Source of the DNA: JBBQWZ01 sp038210135
Lineage (GTDB): Bacteria; Acidobacteriota; Terriglobia; Bryobacterales; Bryobacteraceae
Reading direction: 5' to 3'
Length of the DNA: 60,218 bases
NCBI GenBank assembly: GCA_038210135.1
Contig: JBBQWZ010000044.1
Span: forward strand, 1-60,218
Made by a program: the position numbers and the translations under genes
Shown: in pieces, positions 25,539 through 33,952 of the stretch
How positions within the stretch are numbered: position 1 is the stretch's first letter
Layout of the letters: each line of letters begins with the position of its first letter
Notes under the pieces: model-generated
The model's input: the letters and a program-made list of their open reading frames with translations, nothing else
What the model was told of the DNA's origin: nothing
Databases searched by the model: none

Positions 25539-27349
25539 CTGATCCGCCCGGTTCGCTGGAGCCAACCCCGGAACATGAGGCAGAAATCGCGGACCTTCTC
25601 GGAGGTCTGCAGTTCCTCAATCGAATACTTCATCTTCCGCCGCCAGTTCGGATACTCGACCGTGCTCGCGGGAAGATTCTGCTGATCTACTTCCTTGGTC
25701 AGGTCTTCCTGATTCAGCACCAGCAGCGCGGATCGCGTGGAAGCCAGATATCCGATCACCGCGTTGTGCAACTCGCCGTTTAGTTCCGCCACGTCACCCG
25801 CCGACGCCGGAAATCCTTCCGGAAGAAATCCGCGGACCTGATCGAGCAACCGCTGCTTCTCGCTCGCCCGGGCGGTCGCCTGCTCGACCGCCGCCGCCGC
25901 GTCAATTAGCCCGGCCTTCAACCGGGCCTCAATGTCGCGGCCGATCCAGAACCCGGCAAGCGTCGGCAAGTCGTGCGTTGTCGACGAAACCACCGCCTGC
26001 CACGGATACTCATCGGGCTGTCCGCGCTCGAAATAAAAGAGCCGATAGCTGAACACGCCGGACCGCCACAACTGCTCGCGGACCTCGCCGGAAACCGTCC
26101 CCAAATCCTCGCCGATCACGATCGCCTTAGCCGCCTGGCTCTCGCGCGCCAACACGCGCAGCAGATTCTCGTGATGATCCCGCACGTACGCGCCATCGGC
26201 TGGATGCTTACCCTTCGGAATCCAGAACAGGCGGAAGAAGCGCATCACGTGATCGATCCGCAGCGCTCCGCCGTGGCGGCAGTTCTGGCGAAGATTCGCG
26301 GCGAACAATTGGTAACCGTCAGCGAGATGCCGCTCGCGATTCGGCGGAGCAAAACCCCAATCCTGCCCATTCGGCGCAAAATCATCCGGCGGAGCCCCCA
26401 CCCGGCAGCCGTCCACAAAGAAGTCGCGATATGCCCAAAAATCCGCACCAAACTTATCGGTCGCAAGCGCCATGTCGTGATACAAACCGATCCGCATCCC
26501 GGCCGCCAATGCGCGACGCTGCGCCTCCGCCAGTTGCTCGTCCAACAGAAACTGCAAATACTTGTGGAACAGCACGCGGCGCGATTGCGACGCCACGAAC
26601 CAGCGAACTGCATCCGACTGCGGATCCTGATACGCAGGCTCCCAATTCGTCCACAACCACACGTTCGGATTGCGCCGGTGGATCCATTCGTCGAGAGCGC
26701 AGAATACGGCGAAGCGGTGCAGCAACGCGCCTTCTCGCTCCACGAAATCCTGAAATGCATTCCAGCGCTGGCCTCGCGAACGCAGCAGGCGACGGAAACA
26801 GCGCTTCAAATACAGCCGTTTTAGCGTCCAGACTTTTTCGTATTCGATGAACTCGGAGTCCCGCAGAGACGCGGCGTCAGGCGGCGGACCGGCAAATTCC
26901 GAAACTGCTTCGACGTCGATATAAAGAGGATTACGCCACAGCACCGAGGACGGCAGGTACGGACTGATGTTGTAAGGCTGCCGATTCGGAATCGCATGTA
27001 GCGGGTTCAGCGCGACGAATTGCGCTCCAGCCATACGCGCGGCCCATTCCGCGAAATCGCCGAGATCGGTGCAATCGCCGACGCCCCAATTCCGCGCCGA
27101 GCGAATTCCGTACAGGCTGATGGCGATGCCCGCGGTCCGTACGCCATCGTGCAGCCACTCCGGTTGATAGGCGCGTTCCGGAAGAGCATCGGCGGAAAAG
27201 GAGCTCGTTCCGGCAGTCGGCAGACTTGCCAAAATCGCGCGCAGCGTGTCATCCGGCGCCGCATGTGAGCGGCCCAGCACGTCCTCATATTCCGGCTCGA
27301 TGCCCGCCGCAACGGCCGCCGCCCGAAGATCCGCGCCCGAAATCGTCAA
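25535..27349 (-). CDS. malQ: 4-alpha-glucanotransferase (GH77 amylomaltase)
   Basis: A 604-residue amylomaltase transferring alpha-1,4-glucan chains between maltodextrins. Near the N-terminus are ARNWGVGDCTDLGDFAEWAA and LNPLHAIPNRQPYNISPYLP. The catalytic region contains LRIDHVMRFFRLFWIP (nucleophile Asp), VIGEDLGTV (acid/base Glu) and STTHDLPTLAGFW (third Asp). The length fits the family. It runs convergent with the HEPN partner gene, the 3' ends overlapping by 4 bp. Cytoplasmic maltodextrin or glycogen metabolism. Confidence 0.93.
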   Translation of the reverse strand: MTISGADLRAAAVAAGIEPEYEDVLGRSHAAPDDTLRAILASLPTAGTSSFSADALPERAYQPEWLHDGVRTAGIAISLYGIRSARNWGVGDCTDLGDFAEWAARMAGAQFVALNPLHAIPNRQPYNISPYLPSSVLWRNPLYIDVEAVSEFAGPPPDAASLRDSEFIEYEKVWTLKRLYLKRCFRRLLRSRGQRWNAFQDFVEREGALLHRFAVFCALDEWIHRRNPNVWLWTNWEPAYQDPQSDAVRWFVASQSRRVLFHKYLQFLLDEQLAEAQRRALAAGMRIGLYHDMALATDKFGADFWAYRDFFVDGCRVGAPPDDFAPNGQDWGFAPPNRERHLADGYQLFAANLRQNCRHGGALRIDHVMRFFRLFWIPKGKHPADGAYVRDHHENLLRVLARESQAAKAIVIGEDLGTVSGEVREQLWRSGVFSYRLFYFERGQPDEYPWQAVVSSTTHDLPTLAGFWIGRDIEARLKAGLIDAAAAVEQATARASEKQRLLDQVRGFLPEGFPASAGDVAELNGELHNAVIGYLASTRSALLVLNQEDLTKEVDQQNLPASTVEYPNWRRKMKYSIEELQTSEKVRDFCLMFRGWLQRTGRIS

Positions 27350-27397
27350 ACTTCCAGTGTAGGCGAGAGCGGCTTAGAGGCGTGAGATAATCGAAGC

Positions 27398-27949
27398 GTG
27401 GAATCCGATAACACGTTTCATTTGAGCCAGCCGCCGGAGATGTTTGCGCGCATCGACGACGCCGGCGACGAGATTTTTGGCGAGAGCCTGTTGACCACCA
27501 CGCTCGACGCGGCGATCAATTGGGCGCGTAAGAATTCCATCTGGCCGATGTCGTTTGGCCTGGCTTGTTGCGCGATCGAAATGATGTCGATGATCGCTTC
27601 CCGCTATGACATTTCGCGTTTCGGCGCCGAAGTCATGCGCGGTTCGCCCCGGCAAAGCGACCTGATGATCATCGCGGGTCGCGTCTCGAACAAGATGGCG
27701 CCCGTCATCCGGCGGTTGTACGAGCAGATGCCCGAGCCCAAATGGGTGATTTCGATGGGCGCCTGCGCGACTTCGACCGGCGTATTTTCGAACTACGCTT
27801 TAGTACCCGTGAATCAGGTGATTCCGGTAGACGTTTATGTTCCGGGCTGCCCGCCGCGGCCGGAGCAGCTCATTTACGCAATCACCCTGCTACAGCAGAA
27901 GATCGCGAAGGAAACCGGCGTCATACAAAAGGTTTTGAACCTGGCCTAG
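27398..27949 (+). CDS. nuoB: NADH-quinone oxidoreductase subunit B (NuoB), orphan
   Basis: A 183-residue complex I subunit that carries the N2 4Fe-4S cluster. The ligand cysteines are present: C57/C58 in FGLACCAIEMM, C123 in MGACATSTG and C151 in VPGCPPRPEQL. A GTG start is used. No other nuo gene is next to it, so it stands alone between malQ and the flaG-fliS unit, whereas nuoB usually lies in a nuoA-N cluster. It may be a second copy or a displaced subunit. Confidence 0.93.
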   Translation: MESDNTFHLSQPPEMFARIDDAGDEIFGESLLTTTLDAAINWARKNSIWPMSFGLACCAIEMMSMIASRYDISRFGAEVMRGSPRQSDLMIIAGRVSNKMAPVIRRLYEQMPEPKWVISMGACATSTGVFSNYALVPVNQVIPVDVYVPGCPPRPEQLIYAITLLQQKIAKETGVIQKVLNLA

Positions 27950-27959
27950 TTCTACCGCC

Positions 27960-27986
27960 TCAAGGTTGTCCGCACGCGACCGATAA
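27960..27986 (+). promoter_or_regulatory. Sigma-28 (FliA)-like flagellar promoter
   Basis: TCAAGGTT-N11-ACCGATAA fits the sigma-28 consensus TAAAGTTT-N11-GCCGATAA well, including the exact spacer. It lies just after nuoB and about 140 bp before flaG. The match and the flagellar genes downstream support each other. Confidence 0.65.
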
Positions 27987-28124
27987 GTTCTTTGACGGGC
28001 TTTTTATCCGCTTTCGCACGCAGTCGCGGGCTTTCGTTTCGACACAAACTTCGCATGCTTCTGCGAATCACGCATCAGAGGGACCTCGCCCGTTTTGAAG
28101 CGTTGATAACCAAGTGAGGCGCGT

Positions 28125-28403
28125 ATGGATATCTCAAGCGTTCGCAATTCGCACGTTCTCGTAACCCCTACACCAGAACCCGTGAGTCCGGCACAGCAAA
28201 AGGAGCAGCGCGAGCTGGTCCAGGCTGTGCATGCGATCAATGCCGCCGGTATGTTCGGTGAAGACAACGAGCTGACCTTCTACTTCGACCGGACCAGCCA
28301 CAAGGCTGTGGCCCGGATCATCAACAAAGAGACGGGCAAAGTGGTCCGGCAGATTCCTACGGAATCAGTTTTGCGAATCGCCCAGGAATTTCGCAAGGGT
28401 TGA
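28125..28403 (+). CDS. flaG: Flagellar protein FlaG
   Basis: A 92-residue FlaG-family protein, small and associated with flagellar filament length control. A variable N-terminus is followed by the family core NELTFYFDRTSHKAVARIIN and KETGKVVRQIPTESVLRIAQ. It is followed after 16 bp by fliS and preceded by a sigma-28-like promoter. No fliC or fliD is in the window. Confidence 0.92.
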   Translation: MDISSVRNSHVLVTPTPEPVSPAQQKEQRELVQAVHAINAAGMFGEDNELTFYFDRTSHKAVARIINKETGKVVRQIPTESVLRIAQEFRKG

Positions 28404-28419
28404 CCGATAAGGTACTTGC

Positions 28420-28830
28420 ATGAGGACTTACGATCGGTTTTTCGAAACGGAAATTTTGACGGCGGATCCGCTCAGCCTGGTCCGCTTGTTGTACCGCGGA
28501 GCCATCGACTCGGTGGCCTCGGCGAAGCAGCATTTGATGGCCGGCCGCATTGCGGACCGCGGGCGACAGATCGCCAAGGCGCAAGCCATTCTTGACGAAC
28601 TGACGCGCGCCCTCGATCCGGCAGCCGGCGGCGAAATCGCGAGAAATCTGCGAGAACTTTACGACTATATGCAGCGCCAGTTGAACCAGGCCAACATCAA
28701 TCAGCAGGCCGGCCCATTGATCGAGGTCGAAAGCCTACTGCGCGAATTGCTCACTTCCTGGAGCGAGATCTCGAAGCAGCCAACTGCACAGCCCATGAAG
28801 GAATACGTGCCGCTCAGTATGGCCGGGTAA
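28420..28830 (+). CDS. fliS: Flagellar export chaperone FliS
   Basis: A 136-residue flagellin chaperone. It has the N-terminal YDRFFETEILTADPLSLVRL pattern and LLYRGAIDSVASAKQHLMAG, followed by helices including ELTRALDPAAGGEIARNLRE. FliS binds flagellin in the cytoplasm before export. It is in an operon with flaG. The next gene is ruvB, about 90 bp away, and probably separately transcribed. Confidence 0.92.
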   Translation: MRTYDRFFETEILTADPLSLVRLLYRGAIDSVASAKQHLMAGRIADRGRQIAKAQAILDELTRALDPAAGGEIARNLRELYDYMQRQLNQANINQQAGPLIEVESLLRELLTSWSEISKQPTAQPMKEYVPLSMAG

Positions 28831-28918
28831 GCGGCGCCTGACGCCAGTTGGCGCTGGGCTGCCTGCGGTCACCACATGACGGCGCGCAGCGTGTCCGGAC
28901 CGCTACACTTAAAGATTC

Positions 28919-29950
28919 ATGCGGCCCGATAGCATCGTGTCGGCCTCCGCCGCCGACGATGACAAGCAATTCGAAGTCTCGCTGCGGCCCAGCCGTCTCG
29001 CCGATTTCGCCGGTCAAACCAAGGTCAAGGAAAACCTTGCGATCGCGATCGAAGCCGCGCGGCGGCGCGGCGAAGCCATGGACCACGTGCTGCTCTACGG
29101 TCCGCCCGGACTCGGCAAGACCACGCTTGCCAGCATCATCTCGCAGGAACTGGGCGTCGGCCTACAGCAAACTTCCGGCCCGGTTCTTCAGAAAAAGCTC
29201 GACCTGGTCGGCATCCTCAGCAACCTCCAGGACCGCGAAGTCTTCTTCGTAGACGAAATACACCGCCTGCTACCCGACGTCGAAGAAATGATCTATTCGG
29301 CGCTCGAGGATTTCCGCATGGATATCCTCATCGGCACCGGACCCGGCGCGCGCACGGTGTCGATGGACATCAAACACTTCACGGCCATCGGAGCCACCAC
29401 GCGCCAGGGCCTCATCAGCGCGCCCCTGCGCGGACGCTTCGGCCTGGTACTACGACTCAATCATTACGACGTGCCGGAGCTGACGCATATTGTTCTGCGC
29501 TCCGCCGCGTTGCTCGATATTCAGGTTGATCAGAACGGCGCGGAGGAAATCGCCCGCCGCGCGCGCGGAACTCCTCGCATCGCGAACCGGCTGCTGCGCC
29601 GTGTCCGCGACTATGCCCAGGTTCGCGCCGCCGGCCACGTCGATCACGACGTCGCCATGAAGGCGCTCGACCTGCTTGAAGTAGATCGTTTCGGCCTCGA
29701 CGAGATCGATCAGAAAATCATGATGACGATCCTCGAGAAATATGGCGGCGGACCTGTCGGCGTCAACACCATCGCGGCGTCCATCGACGAGGAATCGGAC
29801 ACTATCGAAGAGGTCTACGAACCGTACCTGATGCAGTTGGGCTTTCTCGATCGCACGCCGCGCGGACGCACGGCGACCGACCGCGCTTTCGAATATTTCA
29901 AGATCCCCCGGCGCCTGAGCATGGGGATGATCCAGCCGAAACTGTTTTGA
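28919..29950 (+). CDS. ruvB: Holliday junction branch-migration helicase RuvB
   Basis: A 343-residue AAA+ motor of the RuvABC resolvasome. The N-terminal LRPSRLADFAGQTKVKENL is characteristic, with Walker A GPPGLGKTTL at 61-70, Walker B FVDEIHRL near 114, sensor segment AIGATTRQGLISAPLRGRFG and the C-terminal winged helix ending RTPRGRTATDRAFEYF. ruvA and ruvC are not in the window. Its stop overlaps the TTG start of folK (TTGA). Confidence 0.97.
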   Translation: MRPDSIVSASAADDDKQFEVSLRPSRLADFAGQTKVKENLAIAIEAARRRGEAMDHVLLYGPPGLGKTTLASIISQELGVGLQQTSGPVLQKKLDLVGILSNLQDREVFFVDEIHRLLPDVEEMIYSALEDFRMDILIGTGPGARTVSMDIKHFTAIGATTRQGLISAPLRGRFGLVLRLNHYDVPELTHIVLRSAALLDIQVDQNGAEEIARRARGTPRIANRLLRRVRDYAQVRAAGHVDHDVAMKALDLLEVDRFGLDEIDQKIMMTILEKYGGGPVGVNTIAASIDEESDTIEEVYEPYLMQLGFLDRTPRGRTATDRAFEYFKIPRRLSMGMIQPKLF

Positions 29951-30438
29951 AAATCGCCTACATCGGCCTCGGCAGCAACCTTGGCGACCGCGCCGCGCAA
30001 CTCGACGACGCGCTGAGCCAGATGGAAACGGCCAACCTGAAGATCCTGCGCATGTCCTCACGCTACGAAACCGCGCCACAAGACGTGACGGCGCAGCCGT
30101 GGTTCCTGAACATGGTTGTAGAAGCCGAGACACGCCTGTTTCCGCGACAGCTTCTAAACGTTTTGCAGCGGATCGAACGCGACATGGGCCGCGTGCGCCG
30201 CATGGCGAAAGGTCCCCGCGTAATCGACCTCGATCTGTTGCTCTACGGCAGCGCCATCGTACAAGCGCCGGAACTCACCGTGCCGCATCCGCGCCTGCAC
30301 GAACGCCGCTTCGTCCTCGAACCGCTCGCCGAACTGGCCCCCGGCTTGCGGCATCCCATCCTGCGAAGGACGATGCGCGAATTGCTAGGCAGCGTTTCCG
30401 CGCAAGCCGTCCGGCGCAGTACCGAACCGCGACCGTGA
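29947..30438 (+). CDS. folK: 2-amino-4-hydroxy-6-hydroxymethyldihydropteridine pyrophosphokinase (HPPK)
   Basis: A 163-residue folate-pathway enzyme transferring pyrophosphate from ATP to hydroxymethyl-dihydropterin. The N-terminus AYIGLGSNLGDRAAQLD, the catalytic loop GRVRRMAKGPRVIDLDLLLY and PHPRLHERRFVLEPLAEL are typical. A TTG start overlaps the end of ruvB. The last residues and stop (STEPRP*) are encoded by the dispersed repeat module at 30421-30446, so an intergenic-type element has become the C-terminus. Confidence 0.93.
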   Translation: MKIAYIGLGSNLGDRAAQLDDALSQMETANLKILRMSSRYETAPQDVTAQPWFLNMVVEAETRLFPRQLLNVLQRIERDMGRVRRMAKGPRVIDLDLLLYGSAIVQAPELTVPHPRLHERRFVLEPLAELAPGLRHPILRRTMRELLGSVSAQAVRRSTEPRP

Positions 30439-30446
30439 GAGAGCGG
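30421..30446 (+). repeat. Dispersed repeat module overlapping the folK 3' end
   Basis: ACCGAACCGCGACCGTGAGA followed by GAGCGG is a copy of the module ending the 69-bp repeats at 152-180. The folK stop TGA lies inside it. Confidence 0.8.
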
Positions 30447-30474
30447 ACTTCTTTCACGAGGCAGCTCGCGCCGT

Positions 30475-32403
30475 TTACGAAACGTGGATCACCGGACGCC
30501 GCGCCGGATTGCTGATATTCTTTCGCAGCACTTCGCGCGTAATCGGCGCGACGTCGCCTTCGCCCAGGAACAGATACTTGAAGATGTAAGTGACCGGGTT
30601 GCCTTCCGTCCAGCCGAAATACGCGTGCGGCAGCTTGCCGGTCTTCCTCATCAGATCGAGCAGCAGCGCCGCGATCGCATTCGGAATCGCCGGACTCTCG
30701 GTTCGTAGAATACAGTGCGCGCCCATGATCGCGCCCTTCACCACCAGCGGAGCATCGAAGGCGGATGCGTCCGTTCGCGTCACTTCGAGGAAAATGATTT
30801 GCTCATCCGGATCGAGATGATGGCGCTCCCGCGTGTCCTTGTCTTTGCGGTCGTACTCGGCGAGGTGATGACGGCCCGGCCGATGCGCCACGATACGGAC
30901 CACTTGATCCTTGTCGCCGCGGATGATACTCAGCGCGGTCTCGTCCCACGTCACTTCGGTATTGCGAAGCTCGGTCGCGCGCATGCCTCGCGACACCAGC
31001 GAGACGACGATCGTCAGCGCGATAAAGAAGCCGGCGATCTTGATGCCTTCCGGACGCTCCACGATGTTGACCACGGTCGTGTAGCCGAAAACCAACGCGA
31101 TCAAAAAAAACGCGAGGAAACTCCGCGAACGCCGCAGCGACAAAGCGACCGCTACCGCCGCGGAGCTCATCAACACCAACACGCCAGTAGCGTACGCTCC
31201 GCCTTGCGCGTCCACATCCGCGTTGAAGATCCAGGTCACGGCAAACGCAATCAGCGTGAATACCATCACCATCGGCCGAGAAGAACGCGCCCAATCCGGA
31301 GCCATGCCGAAACGCGGTAAGTAACGGGGTACCAGGTTCAGCAGCCCGGCCATCGCCGAAGCGCCAGCGAAGCTTAGGATCGCGATCGTGCTGATGTCGT
31401 AGGCGGTTCCGAAGCCTTCGCCGAGCAGCTTATGCGCGACGTAGGCGAGCGCGCGTCCGTTGGCGGCGCCGCCCTTTTCGAATTCCTTCGCCGGAATCAA
31501 GAGCGTAGTCAGAAAACTGGTGCTCATCAGGAAAACGCTCATAATCAGCGCCGCCGACAGCAAAAGCTTGCGTGTGTTTTTCACGCGATCATGAATCGGG
31601 TCCGCGCCGTCGCTTTTGATCTGCGGCATCACGGCCACGCCGGTTTCGAATCCCGAAAGGCCCAACGCGAGTTTGGGAAACAGCAGCAGCGCCAGACCGA
31701 ACATCATCCATGGACTGCCATGCGTCTCAAACAGGTGAGTCCGCCAGCCCGCGACCGCGTCCGGGTTCTTGAAAATCTCGCCAAAGGCCACCACCACGAC
31801 GACCAGATTCAGCGCAAGGTACGAGGCGACCAGAACCACGGCCACGCCGACCGCTTCGCTGAAACCTTTCAGAAAGACGGCGGCGAGAATGGCGATCAAA
31901 AACAGCGTCAGCACCACCGGATGATGCGTCCACGCCGGCGTGAATGGATTCTCGATGACGTGCGCCGTCGCGTCCGCCGCGGAAAGCGTCATGGTGATGA
32001 TGAAGTCCGTCGCCGCGAAACCGAGAAGCACCAGCACTAGCAGTTTGCCGCTCCAGCCGGGCAGCAGCCGTTCCAGCATCGAGATGCTGCCCTGCCCTTC
32101 CGGACTGTGCCGCGCCACATGCGCGTACACCGGATACGCGGCGAACAAGGTCACGAGCACGAGGACAAACGTGGCGATGGGCGAAAGATAACTGGCGGCG
32201 AGAAAAGCAATGCCCGGCTGATAGCCCAGCGTGGAAAAATAATCCACACCGGTCAGGCACATCACCTGCCACCAAGGCTGCGTCTTGTGCGCCCGCCCAT
32301 GGGGCCCCTGCGGAACCTTCAATTCGTGCAGCCACCAGCGGTTAAACCGAATGCGCAGGCGTTTAGAGGACACGAACGAGGTAGCTCCTAACCGTTCACT
32401 CAC
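30475..32403 (-). CDS. APC-superfamily permease with cytosolic C-terminal domain
   Basis: A 642-residue membrane transporter with about 12 hydrophobic spans. The N-terminal part has WWQVMCLTGVDYFSTLGYQP and GIAFLAASYLSP, typical of APC-type amino-acid or KUP/KimA-like cation transporters. After the last span (ALTIVVSLVSRGM) a soluble ~170-residue C-terminal domain follows. A GTG start is assumed; AGGAGG lies 24 bp upstream of it with no in-frame ATG nearby, so the true start is uncertain. The substrate is unknown; potassium or amino acids are both possible. Confidence 0.8.
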   Translation of the reverse strand: MSERLGATSFVSSKRLRIRFNRWWLHELKVPQGPHGRAHKTQPWWQVMCLTGVDYFSTLGYQPGIAFLAASYLSPIATFVLVLVTLFAAYPVYAHVARHSPEGQGSISMLERLLPGWSGKLLVLVLLGFAATDFIITMTLSAADATAHVIENPFTPAWTHHPVVLTLFLIAILAAVFLKGFSEAVGVAVVLVASYLALNLVVVVVAFGEIFKNPDAVAGWRTHLFETHGSPWMMFGLALLLFPKLALGLSGFETGVAVMPQIKSDGADPIHDRVKNTRKLLLSAALIMSVFLMSTSFLTTLLIPAKEFEKGGAANGRALAYVAHKLLGEGFGTAYDISTIAILSFAGASAMAGLLNLVPRYLPRFGMAPDWARSSRPMVMVFTLIAFAVTWIFNADVDAQGGAYATGVLVLMSSAAVAVALSLRRSRSFLAFFLIALVFGYTTVVNIVERPEGIKIAGFFIALTIVVSLVSRGMRATELRNTEVTWDETALSIIRGDKDQVVRIVAHRPGRHHLAEYDRKDKDTRERHHLDPDEQIIFLEVTRTDASAFDAPLVVKGAIMGAHCILRTESPAIPNAIAALLLDLMRKTGKLPHAYFGWTEGNPVTYIFKYLFLGEGDVAPITREVLRKNISNPARRPVIHVS

Positions 32404-32479
32404 AGGCGTCGCGCGTACGCACGAAATGCCTCCTCACTTTATCACTTACGGTCTTTTCGAGGCTAGCGATCCGTGGCGT

Positions 32480-32494
32480 CTTACTTAAGGTAAG
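32480..32494. promoter_or_regulatory. Palindrome upstream of the MazE-like antitoxin gene
   Basis: CTTAC-TTAAG-GTAAG is a perfect inverted repeat ending 9 bp before the antitoxin ATG. AbrB/MazE-type antitoxins commonly repress their own operon through such sites, so it is a candidate operator. Confidence 0.5.
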
Positions 32495-32503
32495 ATTAAG
32501 TTT

Positions 32504-32740
32504 ATGGAACGTGTTACGGTTTCTTCAAAAGGCCAGATCGCCATTCCGAAACCGTTTCGGGACGCGCTCAATCTGGCCGAGGGAACGAAACTTCGGATCG
32601 CCGTTCGCGGGCAGGAGATCATCTTGTCGAAGGAACCCGCCTGGAAAAAACTTCGAGGCGCTGCCTCCGGTGTAAACCTGATCGACGCGTTTGCTGAATT
32701 CAAGAAGGAAGAACGCGAACTTGAAGACCGGCGTCCTTGA
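32504..32740 (+). CDS. AbrB/MazE-family antitoxin
   Basis: A 78-residue DNA-binding antitoxin. The N-terminal swapped-hairpin fold reads VTVSSKGQIAIPKPFRDALN, ending GTKLRIAVRGQEIIL. The C-terminal ~30 residues would bind the toxin. It overlaps the PIN-toxin gene by 20 bp. A palindromic candidate operator lies directly upstream. Confidence 0.9.
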   Translation: MERVTVSSKGQIAIPKPFRDALNLAEGTKLRIAVRGQEIILSKEPAWKKLRGAASGVNLIDAFAEFKKEERELEDRRP

Positions 32741-33125
32741 TTCGTGGGGAATCCTTGAATGGATTCAGGGGAAACAACCTGCCGTTGCCAAAATGGACGC
32801 GCTCTTCGCCGCTGCGGAATCCGGCGAGACACGACTTCTGATGAGCGCGATCAATGTCGGCGAGGTCTACTACTTTCTCCGCAAAAAGCACAGCGACGCC
32901 CTGGCGAAAGGCTGGCGCGATGCTGCTTCCACATTGCCGGTCAAAATTGAAGTTCCTTCGATGGAAGATATTTGGAGTGCCGCGCAGTTAAAAGGACAGT
33001 TTCCGATTTCCTACGCGGATGCCTTTTCGGCCGCGCTCGCGCTAAAGCACAATTGCCCGGTGGTGACGGGCGATCCGGAATTTCGCTCAATCTCTCAATT
33101 GGAATTAGAATGGATCGGCGGCTAA
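32721..33125 (+). CDS. PIN-domain toxin (VapC-like ribonuclease)
   Basis: A 134-residue PIN ribonuclease. A TTG start at 32721 is preferred: it follows GGAAGAA by 7 bp and gives the canonical N-terminus ending LDSWGILEWI. The acidic metal-binding residues are D7, E48, D100 in SYADAFSAAL and D118 in VTGDPEF. The upstream in-frame codon at 32691 would add unrelated residues from inside the antitoxin gene. It pairs with the overlapping AbrB/MazE-type antitoxin. Confidence 0.88.
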   Translation: MKTGVLDSWGILEWIQGKQPAVAKMDALFAAAESGETRLLMSAINVGEVYYFLRKKHSDALAKGWRDAASTLPVKIEVPSMEDIWSAAQLKGQFPISYADAFSAALALKHNCPVVTGDPEFRSISQLELEWIGG

Positions 33126-33206
33126 GATCACTGAACAAGATCGCTAACTCCATTGGGCGAAACTTCAGGATTTGCGCGCTTCGCTATGTTGAAGCGAGGT
33201 CACTCG

Positions 33207-33437
33207 ATGTCGGAATATCGGTATACAGTGCTTCTACAGCTTGCGGACGAAGGCGGCTACATCGTCACCTGCCCGGCCCTTACAGGTCTGGTTACCGAGG
33301 GTGACACTCTGGACGAAGCGCGGGCTATGGCTCAAGATGCAATTCGCGGATACACCGAGAGCTTACAGAAGGATATTCTGCCGATCCCTGCCGTACAGCG
33401 AGGCCACGGATTAAAGCTGGTCGCCTCACTGAGCTAA
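33207..33437 (+). CDS. HicB-family antitoxin-like protein, orphan
   Basis: A 76-residue protein. MSEYRYTVLLQLADEGGYIV then TCPALTGLVTEGDTLDEARA is the HicB partial RNase-H-like fold. No HicA toxin (dsRBD-like, ~60 residues) is found immediately on either side. The next plus-strand gene is longer and unrelated. It may be an orphan or work in trans. Confidence 0.85.
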   Translation: MSEYRYTVLLQLADEGGYIVTCPALTGLVTEGDTLDEARAMAQDAIRGYTESLQKDILPIPAVQRGHGLKLVASLS

Positions 33438-33505
33438 TTTCGCCCACTTACTCCAACGGCACGCCGTAGTCGGCGCTTACGATATACTCTGGACGGTTCG
33501 CAAAT

Positions 33506-33919
33506 ATGTGGATTTTCACCCGTTACGGCTTTTATTCCATCGCGTGTGCTCACGGTTCATCCGGGGCTCTTGATCCTGAAGTCGTAATGGTACGAGCGCG
33601 ACACGCAACACACCTGATAAGGCTTCAGAAACGGTTTCCTGTGCTCGCGCAAGTGGAGATTCTCAACTTGCCTAATCGCGACTATCGTTATCGGTTGGTT
33701 ATCCCGAAGCATGTGTGGGCCGGGATCGTAAATGAGATAGTGGCCGAACAGGAATGGTCAAATTTCAAGAACGAGGTAACGCGAAGTCAGGGTCCTGAAG
33801 GTTCTGACTACGTCTCGGCATTACACGAAGTTTGGGGTGTCATGCACGGCTTTCAAGCGCAGGCGGAGTCAGTCGGGAAGCAGCGGTCCCAGCGGAGTAG
33901 TCGAAAGTCTAGTGAGTGA
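33506..33919 (+). CDS. Uncharacterised accessory-island protein
   Basis: A 137-residue protein starting MWIFTRYGFYSIACAHGSSG. A middle segment reads DYRYRLVIPKHVWAGIVNEI. It ends in a low-complexity Ser/Arg/Gln tail. No signal peptide or membrane span is seen and no known domain is recognised. By eye the region is poorer in GC than its neighbours, which fits horizontal transfer. It lies 33 bp before the PD-(D/E)XK-like gene, suggesting a two-gene unit. Confidence 0.6.
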   Translation: MWIFTRYGFYSIACAHGSSGALDPEVVMVRARHATHLIRLQKRFPVLAQVEILNLPNRDYRYRLVIPKHVWAGIVNEIVAEQEWSNFKNEVTRSQGPEGSDYVSALHEVWGVMHGFQAQAESVGKQRSQRSSRKSSE

Positions 33920-33952
33920 GATGCGATCGAGAAAGGAACGGAAACAACCTCA

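Noticed and set aside
28396..28411. Second sigma-28-like -10 (ACCGATAA) between flaG and fliS
   Set aside because: No -35 element is found at the right distance; the first site upstream of flaG is far better.
33126..33506. A hicA gene near the HicB-like gene
   Set aside because: No short frame with HicA features was seen between 33126 and 33506, nor just before the HicB start.
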